64,000 nt of DNA from Myceligenerans crystallogenes. Its GTDB lineage: Bacteria; Actinomycetota; Actinomycetes; Actinomycetales; Cellulomonadaceae. Positions 8,420 to 16,735 of the stretch are shown piece by piece. Within the stretch, counting starts at the first letter, position 1. Every line of letters begins with the position of its first letter. The notes under the pieces were generated by a model that saw only the letters and a program-made list of their open reading frames with translations, had not been told where the DNA came from and ran no database searches. Where the stretch lies: assembly GCF_039529775.1 (NCBI RefSeq), contig NZ_BAAANL010000003.1, positions 310,001 through 374,000 of the forward strand. Direction: 5' to 3'. Position numbers and translations under genes: made by a program.

Positions 8420-10051
8420 GTGCCCGAACCACTGCGACCCAACGACCCGCGCCGGATCGGGCCGTACTCGATCGAGGCGCGCCTCGGCGCGGGCGGGATG
8501 GGGAACGTGTACCTCGGCAGGACCACCGGCGGGTTCTGGGTGGCGGTCAAGGTCGCCAAGCAGGAGATCGCCGACGACCCGGGCTTCCGCCGCCGCTTCG
8601 CCGACGAGGTGCGCAACGCGAAGCGGGTCGACGGCCTGTACACGGCCGCGGTCCACGACTCGGACGTCGACGCCGACCAGCCCTGGGTCGCGACCGAGTA
8701 CGTCGACGCGCCCACCCTCGCCGAGTACGTGGAGCGCAACGGCGCGCTCCCGCCCGGCGCGGTGGCCCGGCTCGGCGCGGGGATCGCCGAGGGGCTCGCC
8801 GCGGTGCACAGCAAGGGGATCCTGCACCGTGACCTCAAGCCGCAGAACGTCCTGGTGACGGGGAACGGCCCGAAGGTGATCGACTTCGGCATCGCGCGGG
8901 CCATGGAGGAGACGTCCCACACGCCCGAGAGCAAGCTCGTGGGCACCGCCGCCTACATGTCGCCCGAGCAGGCGATGGGCAGCAAGGACGTCGGCTACCC
9001 GAGCGACATCCACGCGTTCGGCGCCGTGCTCTTCTACGCCGCCACCGGCCACAACCTGTGGGGCACCGGGCAGCCGCTCGCGATCCTGCGCCGGGTCGCC
9101 CACGACGAGCCGGACCTCAGCGAGATCACGCATCCGCTGCTCGGCGTGCTGCTGAAGTCCTGCCTCGCCAAGACGCCCGGGGCCCGGCCCGGCCTGGACA
9201 CCCTGCGCCGCACGCTCGAGCCCTTCGCGCTGCGGGGGCGCCCGGAGGACGTGACCGACGTGGTGGCCGGCGGGGTCACCGTGCCGATCGGCGAGGTCGT
9301 GCGGCCCGGCGGGGCGCCCGGCCCGGGGCCCGGGGCGACGCCCGGCCCCGGGGCCGGCGGCGGGACGCGGCCCCGGAGCGGGGCCACGCCCGTCGTCGCC
9401 GGGGGGCGGCCCGACGGCGCCGGGAGCGCCCCACCCGTCCTTCCTCCCGGGCGGGGCGCGCCCGTGGCCCGGGAGGACCCGGCGCCCGAGCGGTTCGCGC
9501 TGACCACGGCCGGGATGCGGTGCGCGCGCGTGGCGACCTATCTCGGCCGGATCCTGCTGCTGCCGCTGGCCGTCGTCGCGGGCGCCTTCCTGTTCCAGCA
9601 GTTCGCCTACCCGCCGCAGGGCGAGGGGGCCCCGGCCACCACGCTCGTGAACCTGCTGCCGACCGCGCTCCTGCTGGGCCTGATCTACGTCACCACCAGG
9701 TCCCGCCCGCGCGTGCACGACCGGATCGAGCTCAGCGCCGACGGCATCCGGGTGCTGGACCGGCGCCTGCTCCGGCTCAAGGACCGGACGTTCTTCGTCC
9801 CGTGGATGCGGCTGGAGCGCGCCCGCGTGGTGGTCGAGGACGACCTGTGCGCCGTGGTGGTGCGGTTCCCGCAGACGTCCGCGGCCCCGGTCGAGATCTG
9901 GGGGGCGCGGCACGCCCTGTACCGGCACCGCCTGGGCTACGTCCTGACCTGGATCCGGATCCGCACGCCGCAGCAGACGGCCACGGTGCGCAAGCTCCGC
10001 GACGCCCTCGAGCGCTTCGCGGGCCTCGGGTACATCCCGGTGAGCCGCTGA
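8420..10051 (+). CDS. membrane-anchored Ser/Thr protein kinase with C-terminal PH-like domain
   Basis: A 543-residue eukaryotic-type (Hanks) kinase. The glycine loop LGAGGMGNVYLG (about 22-33), the ATP lysine in VAVKVAK (about 44), the catalytic loop HRDLKPQN (Asp near 138), DFGIAR and the activation-segment motif GTAAYMSPEQ are all present, so it should be active. The kinase domain ends near 275. A Pro/Gly-rich linker (about 290-355) follows, then two membrane helices (about 375-395 and 405-425) and a soluble tail (RPRVHDRIELSADGIRVLDRR...) that looks like a bacterial PH domain. PASTA repeats are absent, unlike PknB. The GTG start at 8420 has GGAAG upstream. The next gene begins 28 bases later, so the two likely form an operon. 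Confidence 0.9.
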   Translation: MPEPLRPNDPRRIGPYSIEARLGAGGMGNVYLGRTTGGFWVAVKVAKQEIADDPGFRRRFADEVRNAKRVDGLYTAAVHDSDVDADQPWVATEYVDAPTLAEYVERNGALPPGAVARLGAGIAEGLAAVHSKGILHRDLKPQNVLVTGNGPKVIDFGIARAMEETSHTPESKLVGTAAYMSPEQAMGSKDVGYPSDIHAFGAVLFYAATGHNLWGTGQPLAILRRVAHDEPDLSEITHPLLGVLLKSCLAKTPGARPGLDTLRRTLEPFALRGRPEDVTDVVAGGVTVPIGEVVRPGGAPGPGPGATPGPGAGGGTRPRSGATPVVAGGRPDGAGSAPPVLPPGRGAPVAREDPAPERFALTTAGMRCARVATYLGRILLLPLAVVAGAFLFQQFAYPPQGEGAPATTLVNLLPTALLLGLIYVTTRSRPRVHDRIELSADGIRVLDRRLLRLKDRTFFVPWMRLERARVVVEDDLCAVVVRFPQTSAAPVEIWGARHALYRHRLGYVLTWIRIRTPQQTATVRKLRDALERFAGLGYIPVSR

Positions 10052-10079
10052 GAGACCAGAGACGGGAGAGGCCGCAGAC

Positions 10080-11081
10080 ATGACCGAGGGCAACGAGATC
10101 GGCGACGGGCCCGACGACGCCGGGGCCGCCCGGGAGCCGGGCTCGGGTGCGGCTGCCGCGCCCGCGGGAGAGCCGGACGGCGCCGGCGGGTCGCTGGCCG
10201 ACGTCGTCGCCTCCGAGAAGGACGGTCGCTCGATCTCCCGGACGACGCTGACCGTCGCGGTCCTGGTCTGCCTGCTCGGCGTGGCCCTCGTCGCGTACGC
10301 CCCCACGTTCATCCGGGCGATCGCCGGAGGATCGACCCAGGAACGGACGCCGGCGGTCGTCGCCGACGGCGGCTCGCAGGGGCTGACGGCGAGCGCGTCG
10401 GCGTCGCCGGATGCGAGACGGGAGTCCGGGAAGCCCGGCGAGGGCGGGACGAAGCCGAGGGACGCGAAGGGCGAGGGCGGGGGAGGCGCGCTGCCGACGG
10501 AGGAGGCGGGCGGGGGCGAGGCCACGGCCACGAGCTCCGGCGCGGACCAGGACCAGGATGATGCGGCGAACCCCGGCACGGACGCCGTGGCGCCGACCGG
10601 ATCAGCCGGCGACAGCGGCGAGTCCGGCGAGACCGCGGGTGCCGGCGACGGCGGCACCCAGTCCGGCGGCGAATCCGGTGACCCCGGTGACTCCGGCTCC
10701 GGCTCCGGCGACCCGGCCGAGCCCGTGAGCACCACGCGGACCTGCGGGAACTGCACCTATCAGGGCTTCGGCGGTGCCCAGGTCCAGCTCCGCCCGAAGT
10801 GGCGGGTCGTCGACGACACCGTCCAGATGGCCGTCGACTGGCGCAACGCCGATGTCGGCTACGCGTTCGACGTCAAGCTCGAGCTCGGCGGGGAATTCGT
10901 CCACGGGGTCCGCTACGAGGGGTACACGCCGACCCCCAGCGGGTCGACGCCCTGGTACACCGTAGATGCCTCGCTGTCGAAGTCGTCCGGGTACACCGTC
11001 GCGATCGGCAACCCCAAGCCGGACCGGGGTACGTACTGGTACACGACTCCCTTCCCCGAGAGCCCGCCGTTCACCTACTGA
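10080..11081 (+). CDS. single-pass membrane protein with low-complexity stalk and exported C-terminal domain, in kinase operon
   Basis: A 333-residue protein not assigned to a known family. The N-terminal 55 residues are cytoplasmic and acidic. One membrane helix (TLTVAVLVCLLGVALVAYAPTF, about 57-78) is followed by a Gly/Ser/Asp/Glu-rich stalk (about 85-215) containing runs such as SGESGETAGAGDGG. A compact C-terminal domain (218-333) begins with the CGNC motif and contains 'VDWRNADVGYAFDVKLELGG' and a Tyr/Trp-rich end. The CxxC pair could form a disulfide outside the cell. It follows the Ser/Thr kinase by 28 bases with a GGGAGAGG ribosome site, so it may be a kinase partner or substrate, for example through cytoplasmic Ser/Thr residues; this is inference. 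Confidence 0.78.
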   Translation: MTEGNEIGDGPDDAGAAREPGSGAAAAPAGEPDGAGGSLADVVASEKDGRSISRTTLTVAVLVCLLGVALVAYAPTFIRAIAGGSTQERTPAVVADGGSQGLTASASASPDARRESGKPGEGGTKPRDAKGEGGGGALPTEEAGGGEATATSSGADQDQDDAANPGTDAVAPTGSAGDSGESGETAGAGDGGTQSGGESGDPGDSGSGSGDPAEPVSTTRTCGNCTYQGFGGAQVQLRPKWRVVDDTVQMAVDWRNADVGYAFDVKLELGGEFVHGVRYEGYTPTPSGSTPWYTVDASLSKSSGYTVAIGNPKPDRGTYWYTTPFPESPPFTY

Positions 11082-11149
11082 CCGGCCCCGGGACTCTTCA
11101 CTCACATTTCACTTGCGCCGGTCGTTACCTGCGTCCGGCGTGGGGAAAG

Positions 11150-12799
11150 ATGAGAGTCGTGGATTTCCGGAGCGCCCGATTCGCCGAAGCACGCGTCCCG
11201 GCAACACTTCTTGCCCTGACCCTGGCGGGGACCCTCGCCGGCTGCGCGGTCCCGACCGCGGAGGGCTCGGCCAGCCCGTCGGGATCCCCGGCGGCCGTGC
11301 GCGGCCCCGAGAACGGCGTCCTCGCGCTCAGCTCTGACGATCCGGCGGAGCTCGCCCTCTACGCGAGCCAGTCGCTCTTCGGCTACTCGCCGGTCGCGGT
11401 GCTCGCCGGGGTCGACGACGCCGCGGACCGCATGACGGCCGCCGCGACCGGCCAGGCGCTCGCCGCCCCGGTGCTGCTGCGCGGCGGGGCGATCGGCGAC
11501 GGGCCCGTCAGCGACGAGCTCGACCGGCTGGGCGCGGAGGCCGTCGTCGTCGTCGGCGACGAGACCGCGGTGGCCGACGCCGAGGCCGTCGCGGGTGACC
11601 GCGACGTCGTCCGCTTCGACCCGAACGCGGTGAGCGAGGCGGCCGAGGAGGCCGTGGAATCGGCGGCGGGCGCGCGGGGCGGAGCCTCCGTCGCCGTGGC
11701 GCGCGGGGCGGGTGCCGGGGGCAACGACGGCCCGGTCGCCGCCCTCCCCGAGGCGGGGATGATCGACACGAACCAGCTCGGCGCCCTGCGGGCCAAGATC
11801 CCGGACGTCGCCGACCCCGACCAGCTGTCGGAGGTCATGCTGCTGGTCGACCCGGCCGAGGGGCAGGAGGCCGCCGTCGGCACCGCCCGTGCCGCGGGCG
11901 CGGTCCCGTTCGTCGTCCCGGGCGGCGACCCCGGCGCGCGCAAGGAGGCGATCGACACGATCGCCGCCGCCGACCCGCTCGGCGTCGTCGCCATCGGCCC
12001 CGGGTTCGACGACGAGGACCGGCTCGCCTGGCAGGTCGAGGCCGCCCGGCAGCAGCCCGCCTACCCGCACGGCACGCAGCGGCTGGCCGGCGGGACCTAC
12101 GTCGCCGGCTCCTTCGCCGTTCCCGCGGACGGCGCGGCCGAGTCGATCGCCGCCCTGGCGGCGGCGGCCGCGCCCGGGATCCTGGCGGCGGCGTCGTCGG
12201 CCGGGGCGATGCCGGTGGTCTCGGTCACCGCGAGCGTGCAGTCCGCGGACGCCGGGGCCGACGGCGACCACGCCGGGCAGCTGCCGGTCGAGAGCGTCTC
12301 GGCCGCGGTCAAGGCGTTCCGCGAGGCGGGCGCGATCGTGGTGCTCGACATCGTCCCGGGCAACCGGCCGCTCGCCGCGCAGCTCGACGCGCTCGAACCG
12401 GTGCTCGCCAAGCCCGGCGTCGGCGTCGCGCTGCACCCGGAGTTCCGCCTGGCGGGCAACGGGGCCGCGGTCGAGGGGCAGGTCACGGCGGCGGAGCTGC
12501 AGGCCGCGATCGACCGCGTCGCCGGGATCGTCGCCGAGCACCGGCTGCCGCAGACGATGGTGGTGGTGCACCAGTCCGCGGCGTCGTCGGTCACCGACCG
12601 CGCCACGCTCGAACCGCGTCCGCAGGTGCTGACCGTGTTCGCCGCGGCGGGCCCCGGCGGCGGCGGCGCGACGGCGAACAACATCTGGCACGACGTGACG
12701 ACCGACCTCCCGGCCCAGGCCGCGGCGGGCTGGACCGGCGAGCCGGCCACGGCCCCGGCCGCCCCGCTCGCCCCGACCCTGATCGCCCTCACGGACTGA
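11150..12799 (+). CDS. lipoprotein with cell-wall-binding-repeat-2-like N-terminal region
   Basis: A 549-residue lipoprotein: the signal peptide ends in the lipobox LAGTLAGC (Cys near residue 31). The following 130 residues (LALYASQSLFGYSPVAVLAG ... APVLLRGG ... LGAEAVVVVGDETAVADAEAV) have the alternating pattern of the CW_binding_2 (PF04122) family, which binds cell-wall polymers in clostridia and occurs in actinobacterial exoproteins. The C-terminal 250 residues contain a 'AIVVLDIVPGNRPLAAQLDALEPVLAKPGVGVALHPEF' segment that looks like a TIM-barrel-type strand/helix pattern of unknown role. The ATG at 11150 is only one base from GGGGAAAG, so the in-frame GTG at 11159, with better spacing, may be the true start. 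It converges with the hexosaminidase gene, 12 bases away. Confidence 0.75.
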   Translation: MRVVDFRSARFAEARVPATLLALTLAGTLAGCAVPTAEGSASPSGSPAAVRGPENGVLALSSDDPAELALYASQSLFGYSPVAVLAGVDDAADRMTAAATGQALAAPVLLRGGAIGDGPVSDELDRLGAEAVVVVGDETAVADAEAVAGDRDVVRFDPNAVSEAAEEAVESAAGARGGASVAVARGAGAGGNDGPVAALPEAGMIDTNQLGALRAKIPDVADPDQLSEVMLLVDPAEGQEAAVGTARAAGAVPFVVPGGDPGARKEAIDTIAAADPLGVVAIGPGFDDEDRLAWQVEAARQQPAYPHGTQRLAGGTYVAGSFAVPADGAAESIAALAAAAAPGILAAASSAGAMPVVSVTASVQSADAGADGDHAGQLPVESVSAAVKAFREAGAIVVLDIVPGNRPLAAQLDALEPVLAKPGVGVALHPEFRLAGNGAAVEGQVTAAELQAAIDRVAGIVAEHRLPQTMVVVHQSAASSVTDRATLEPRPQVLTVFAAAGPGGGGATANNIWHDVTTDLPAQAAAGWTGEPATAPAAPLAPTLIALTD

Positions 12800-12811
12800 C
12801 GGCCGGCGCGC

Positions 12812-14560
12812 CTACCAGTCGACCTGGGGCGTCGGGTGGAACGCCGAGCCGTCGCGCCGCCAGGTGACGGCCTCCGTGGCGACGCGGGCGCGGAAGGACT
12901 CCCAGTCCTTGTGCTCCTGCGGGGTCCAGGCGCACTCGGCGACGGCGGCCAGGCGGGGCAGCAGCATGGAGAACAGCTCGTCGCGGGTGCGCAGCGTCTC
13001 CGTCCACACGCAGGCGGACACGCCGTCGATCGCCTCGGCCGGCAGCCCGCCGACGACGGCGGCCGGGTCCCACTCGTACGAGTCGCGCAGTTCGACGCAG
13101 CCCGCCCACACCAGCCCGAGCGGGTGGTCCGGGGTGTACTTCATGTCGAGGTAGGTGCGCTCGGCGGGCGCCATGACGAACCGGCCCCCGGCCTCGGCGG
13201 CGCGCACGAACGCGGCCGAGCCGGCGCGCGAGTCCCAGTAGTGCAGCACGGTCCCGGCCCGCACCGGGGAAGCCGCGGGGTCCTGTTCCAGGACGCCCGC
13301 GGACCTGGGCGCGGCCGCTGTCGTGGTGGAGCCGCCAGGCGCTGCCTGCGCTGTTACCGTGCCGCCGGAGCCGGCGGCCGCTGCCTGCGCCGCTGCCGCG
13401 CCGCCCGAGCGGGCATGCGCTGCCGCGCCGGCCGCGCCGCCGGAGCCGGCAGCCGCTGCCCCCGGCGTCGTCCCGGCGGTCGTGCCCGGGCCGCCGGGAC
13501 CGCCGGTCGCCGCCATCGCCGTGGCCGCCGCGTCCGTGTCCCCGTGCCCGGCGCCCGCCGCCTCCTGCCACGCCGCCGGCGTCTTGCCCGCGGCGCCGAC
13601 GATCTCCTGGCACAGCCGCACGAACTCCCGGTACTCACCGGGCGGCATCGTGTGCACCTCGTCGCCGCCGAAGTGGACCCACGGCCCGCGCGTCATCCGC
13701 GCGACGTCGCCGAGCACGTCCCGCAGGAACGGCTCCGTCGCGGGCAGGCCGAGGTGGAGCCGCGAGAACCCGACCTCGATCCCCTCGTACGCCTCGGTGG
13801 GCAGCCCGCCGGGGTTCAGCTCCCCGTACGCGTGCGTCGCGGCGTTGACGTGCCCGGGCAGGTCGATCTCGGGGACGACGACGACGCCGCGCGCCGCCGC
13901 GTACTCCTGCAGCTCGGCGTAGTCGGTCACGGAGAGGTACCCGCCGGGATCCCCGCCCACCGCGGTCCCGGACGAACGCGCCACGAGCTCCGGCCGGGAC
14001 GGGATCTCCAGCCGCCAGCCCTGGTCGTCGGTCAGGTGCAGCCCGAGCCGGTTGAACTTGTAGTGCCCGAGCAGGTCGACGACCGCCCGCAGGTCGGCCG
14101 GGCCGAAGAAGTGCCGCGCGACGTCGAGCGACAGCCCGCGCCAGCCGTACCGCGGCTCGTCCGTGACGGTGAGGGCCGGGATCTCGCCCGGCCGGCCCGC
14201 GGCCTGCGCCGCTCCGGCGAGCTGGCGCAGCGTCCGCAGCCCGTGCAGCAGCCCGGCGCGCCCGGGCGCGCGCACCGTGACGCCGTCGCCGGTCACCGTG
14301 AGCGTGTACCGCTCGGGGTTCGCCGACGACGGCGGGCCCGCCGCGGCGTCGGCGCGCAGCTCGATCGGGGTCCCGGGTGCGGCGCTCCCCGCTGCCGGGA
14401 AGGCCACCCCGGCCGGCCGCAGGAGCTCCGCGGCGAGCGCGGGAAGGTCCTCCAGGCCGGGCGCGACCACGCGCGCACGCCTCAGGTCCGCCGCTCCCGC
14501 GCCGCGTTCGACCCGCACGGGAGCGGGGATGATCGCCGCGGTGACATCGTTGGCCGTCAT
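12812..14560 (-). CDS. beta-N-acetylhexosaminidase (GH20) with a large low-complexity insertion
   Basis: Releases terminal N-acetylglucosamine or N-acetylgalactosamine from chitin-derived or peptidoglycan-derived sugars by substrate-assisted catalysis. The GH20b N-domain covers about residues 1-130 and the TIM barrel about 135-582. The catalytic Asp-Glu pair is in HFGGDEVHT (near 300-301); 'YGWRGLSLDVARHFF', 'LHLTDDQGW', 'EIDLPGHVNAA' and 'LHYWDSRAG' are standard family motifs. Between KTPAAWQEAA and RAGTVLHYWD, where relatives have a short loop, sits about 95 residues of Ala/Gly/Thr-rich sequence (bases about 13275-13560). No signal peptide is seen, so the enzyme is probably cytoplasmic. The ATG at 14560 is preferred over a TTG at 14602 that would add 14 residues unlike the family. 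Confidence 0.88.
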   Translation of the reverse strand: MTANDVTAAIIPAPVRVERGAGAADLRRARVVAPGLEDLPALAAELLRPAGVAFPAAGSAAPGTPIELRADAAAGPPSSANPERYTLTVTGDGVTVRAPGRAGLLHGLRTLRQLAGAAQAAGRPGEIPALTVTDEPRYGWRGLSLDVARHFFGPADLRAVVDLLGHYKFNRLGLHLTDDQGWRLEIPSRPELVARSSGTAVGGDPGGYLSVTDYAELQEYAAARGVVVVPEIDLPGHVNAATHAYGELNPGGLPTEAYEGIEVGFSRLHLGLPATEPFLRDVLGDVARMTRGPWVHFGGDEVHTMPPGEYREFVRLCQEIVGAAGKTPAAWQEAAGAGHGDTDAAATAMAATGGPGGPGTTAGTTPGAAAAGSGGAAGAAAHARSGGAAAAQAAAAGSGGTVTAQAAPGGSTTTAAAPRSAGVLEQDPAASPVRAGTVLHYWDSRAGSAAFVRAAEAGGRFVMAPAERTYLDMKYTPDHPLGLVWAGCVELRDSYEWDPAAVVGGLPAEAIDGVSACVWTETLRTRDELFSMLLPRLAAVAECAWTPQEHKDWESFRARVATEAVTWRRDGSAFHPTPQVDW

Positions 14561-14638
14561 GGACGGCGAGCATAGCGGCGAATACTGAAAGTTCGCTAAC
14601 AAACCCCTTGGGCCCGGCTCGTGAGCCGGCCGATCCGG

Positions 14639-15277
14639 TCAGCCGCGGGGCCGGCGCGCTCCCAGTTCCGTCGACGCGACCAGCTCGACCCCCGCGTCCC
14701 GCAGCTCGGCCCGCGCCTGCTCGCCCTGCTCGGGGGAGACGGGGATCGTCAGGTCGGTGAGCACGCGCGTGGCCAGCCCGGCCTGCCGGGCGTCGAGCGC
14801 CGTGTGCTTCACGCAGTGCGACTCGACCAGGCCCACGACGTCGACGGCCCCGATGCCCGCGTCCGTGAGGATCTCCTCGAGCGACCGGCCGGCGTCGTCG
14901 GCCCCGTCGAAGCCCGAGTAGCCGTGGTCGTACTGACCCTTCTTGACGTGCGCGTCCGCGTCGATCCCCGCGATCGCGGGGTGCAGCTCCGCGTTGGGCG
15001 TGCCCGCCACGCCGTGCGGGGGCCACGAGTTCACGAAGTCCGGGGCCGTGCTGAAGTGATCGCCCGGGTCGATGTGCCAGTCCTGGGTGGTGAGGATGGC
15101 GTCGTAGCGGTCGCGGTGCTCCTTGGCGTAGGCGGCCACCTGCTGCGCGACCGCGTTCCCGCCGTCCACGCCGAGCTCACCGCCCTCGCAGAAGGTGGGC
15201 TGCACGTCCACCACGAGCAGTGCCCTTCGCGGGCGGCTCGTCACGAACCGGCTGGTCTGGGGCCGATTGTCGTCCAT
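14639..15277 (-). CDS. pncA: nicotinamidase / isochorismatase-family hydrolase
   Basis: Deamidates nicotinamide to nicotinate for NAD salvage; PncA-type enzymes also activate pyrazinamide. The 212-residue protein has the catalytic triad: Asp in LLVVDVQPTF (about 24), Lys in AHVKKGQ (about 114) and Cys in VESHCVKHTALDA (about 158). The metal-binding TQDWHIDPGDHF motif is intact. The loop before the Cys (VGLVESHC) differs from the more usual VGIATDHC, but remains within nicotinamidases. Start ATG at 15277 is preceded by a purine-poor stretch (CGGGAGTGGC) that could serve as a weak ribosome site. It is a stand-alone gene; the hairpin at 15342-15394 separates it from the next gene on the same strand. 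Confidence 0.9.
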   Translation of the reverse strand: MDDNRPQTSRFVTSRPRRALLVVDVQPTFCEGGELGVDGGNAVAQQVAAYAKEHRDRYDAILTTQDWHIDPGDHFSTAPDFVNSWPPHGVAGTPNAELHPAIAGIDADAHVKKGQYDHGYSGFDGADDAGRSLEEILTDAGIGAVDVVGLVESHCVKHTALDARQAGLATRVLTDLTIPVSPEQGEQARAELRDAGVELVASTELGARRPRG

Positions 15278-15341
15278 GCCCCCAGCCTGCCACTCCCGGG
15301 GCGGGAAGCGGTAGTCCCGGCGATTCGATTTCGCCGGCCGT

Positions 15342-15394
15342 GGTTCCGGTGATCGGCCGGGGACGACGGCGCCCGGTACGGCATCACCGGAACC
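15342..15394 (-). terminator. inverted repeat between pncA and upstream small gene
   Basis: GGTTCCGGTGAT at 15342-15353 pairs perfectly with ATCACCGGAACC at 15383-15394, with a 29-base GC-rich loop. It lies seven bases past the stop of the 15401-15754 gene, so it may terminate that transcript. There is no T tract, so the assignment is tentative. Confidence 0.45.
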
Positions 15395-15400
15395 GCCGCG

Positions 15401-15754
15401 TCACAGGAACGACCACCGCGTCCGCGCGCGCAGTTCCGTGAAGTGGGACTCCCACTCCTGACGGCAGTCCTGCGGCAGGTTCAGCACCGGCCACATCCGG
15501 ATCAGCACCTCCTTGTTCAGGAGCGCGCGCTGATCGCGCACGGTGCCGTCGCGGACCGTCACCGAGTACAGGTCCCAGAGCTGTGACTCGTCGTTGACGT
15601 CGAACGACCGGTATCTGGTTCCCGTGATGTGTGATCCGGCCTCGACCGAGCCGGTCACCGGGCCCTCGAGCTCGTCGAGCGAACCCGGGCGCGCATAGGG
15701 GGACTGGTGGGTGAATCCTGCTGATGCCATGGAATATCCGGGATGACCATCCAT
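15401..15754 (-). CDS. conserved-looking hypothetical protein, about 110 residues
   Basis: No family was recognised. The protein (117 residues from the first ATG at 15754, or 109 from the ATG at 15730) is soluble, rich in charged residues and has no signal peptide or membrane helix. Visible segments are 'YARPGSLDELEGPVTGSVEAGSHITGTRYRSFDVNDESQLWDLY' and 'LLNKEVLIRMWPVLNLPQDCRQEWESHF'. Codon third positions are mainly G or C, which supports real coding. Neither start has a convincing ribosome site; the downstream ATG has GGA nine bases upstream. It lies between rsmI and pncA on the same strand, with independent spacing on both sides. Confidence 0.6.
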   Translation of the reverse strand: MDGHPGYSMASAGFTHQSPYARPGSLDELEGPVTGSVEAGSHITGTRYRSFDVNDESQLWDLYSVTVRDGTVRDQRALLNKEVLIRMWPVLNLPQDCRQEWESHFTELRARTRWSFL

Positions 15755-15832
15755 GACTTGACGTTAGGACCACTTTCGCCAGACGGCACGCACGGTTGTG
15801 ATACGGCTTCACCTGGCGAGGGCAACACCCGG

Positions 15833-16672
15833 TCAGCGTGCCTTCAACGCGGCCTCGTAGAGTTCCCGCTTGGAGACCCCGGCCGCCTCCGCGACCGCCG
15901 CGACGGCGGCCTTCAGCCGCTCCCCGCCCGCGACCCGGTCGCGGACCTCGCCGACGACGTCCTCGACCCGGACCTCCGCCGCCGGCGGCGCGCCCGCGAC
16001 CACCACGCAGATCTCCCCGCGCAGCGGCTCGGCCGCCGCCCGCGCGGCCAGCTCTCCGAGCCCGCCGCGCAGCACCTCCTCGTACGTCTTGGTCAGCTCC
16101 CGGCACACCGCCGCCGGGCGCCCGGCGCCGAACGCCTCGGCCATCGCCGCGAGCGTGTCGTCGATCCGGTGCGGGGCCTCGAAGAACACCATCGTGCGCG
16201 GCTCGGCGGCCAGTGCCGCCAGGGTCCGGGCGCGCTCGCCCGGCTTGCGCGGCGGGAAGCCCTCGAAGGTGAACCGGTCGGTCGGCAGCCCCGACAGGGC
16301 CAGCGCGGTCAGCACCGCCGACGGCCCGGGCGCGGCGGTGACGCGCAGCCTGCGCTCGATCGCGCGCGCGACGACGCGGTAGCCGGGGTCGCTCACCGAC
16401 GGCATCCCGGCGTCGGTCACGACCGCGACGGTCCCGCCGCCCTCGACCACGTCGAGCAGCTCGTCGGCACGAAACGTTTCGTTGTGCTCGTGAAAACTCA
16501 CGACCCGCCCGCCGACCCGCACCCCGACCCGGGCGGCCAGGGCGTGCAGACGCCGGGTGTCCTCGGCGGCCACGACATCGGCTTTCTCCAGCAGGCGCAG
16601 CAGGCGCGGGGAGGCGTCCTCGGCGTTGCCGATGGGGGTGGCGGCGAGCACGAGGGCGCCGTCGTCGGGCAT
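15833..16672 (-). CDS. rsmI: 16S rRNA (cytidine1402-2'-O)-methyltransferase
   Basis: Methylates the 2'-OH of C1402 in the ribosomal decoding centre using S-adenosylmethionine. The 279-residue protein has the tetrapyrrole-methylase fold: LVLAATPIGN at the N terminus, 'DVVAAEDTRR', 'SFHEHNE', 'VAVVTDAGMPSVSDPG' (SAM loop), 'PGPSAVLTALALSGLP', 'FEGFPPRK' and 'VFFEAPHRI'. Length matches the family. The ATG at 16672 gives the canonical MPDDGALVLAATPIGN N terminus. It is divergent from the protein mannosyltransferase gene across 63 bases, an arrangement common in actinobacteria. Confidence 0.96.
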   Translation of the reverse strand: MPDDGALVLAATPIGNAEDASPRLLRLLEKADVVAAEDTRRLHALAARVGVRVGGRVVSFHEHNETFRADELLDVVEGGGTVAVVTDAGMPSVSDPGYRVVARAIERRLRVTAAPGPSAVLTALALSGLPTDRFTFEGFPPRKPGERARTLAALAAEPRTMVFFEAPHRIDDTLAAMAEAFGAGRPAAVCRELTKTYEEVLRGGLGELAARAAAEPLRGEICVVVAGAPPAAEVRVEDVVGEVRDRVAGGERLKAAVAAVAEAAGVSKRELYEAALKAR

Positions 16673-16723
16673 CGTTCCCGATGAACCTGTCGAAGTTGTC
16701 ACGGTTCCCACGATCCCACGCCC

Positions 16724-16735
16724 TATGCTGGGCCG
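16724..16735 (+). promoter_or_regulatory. -10 element of a probable leaderless transcript (pmt)
   Basis: TATGCT at 16724-16729 ends six bases before the GTG at 16736, so transcription should start at or next to the start codon. No good -35 is seen at the standard spacing. Confidence 0.55.

Noticed and set aside
5810..10756. 1648-residue antisense reading frame
   Set aside because: Spans three well-supported plus-strand genes and two terminators; composition is mirror-like, no motif.
11102..12691. 529-residue antisense frame opposite the lipoprotein
   Set aside because: Shadow frame; the plus-strand gene has a signal peptide and lipobox.
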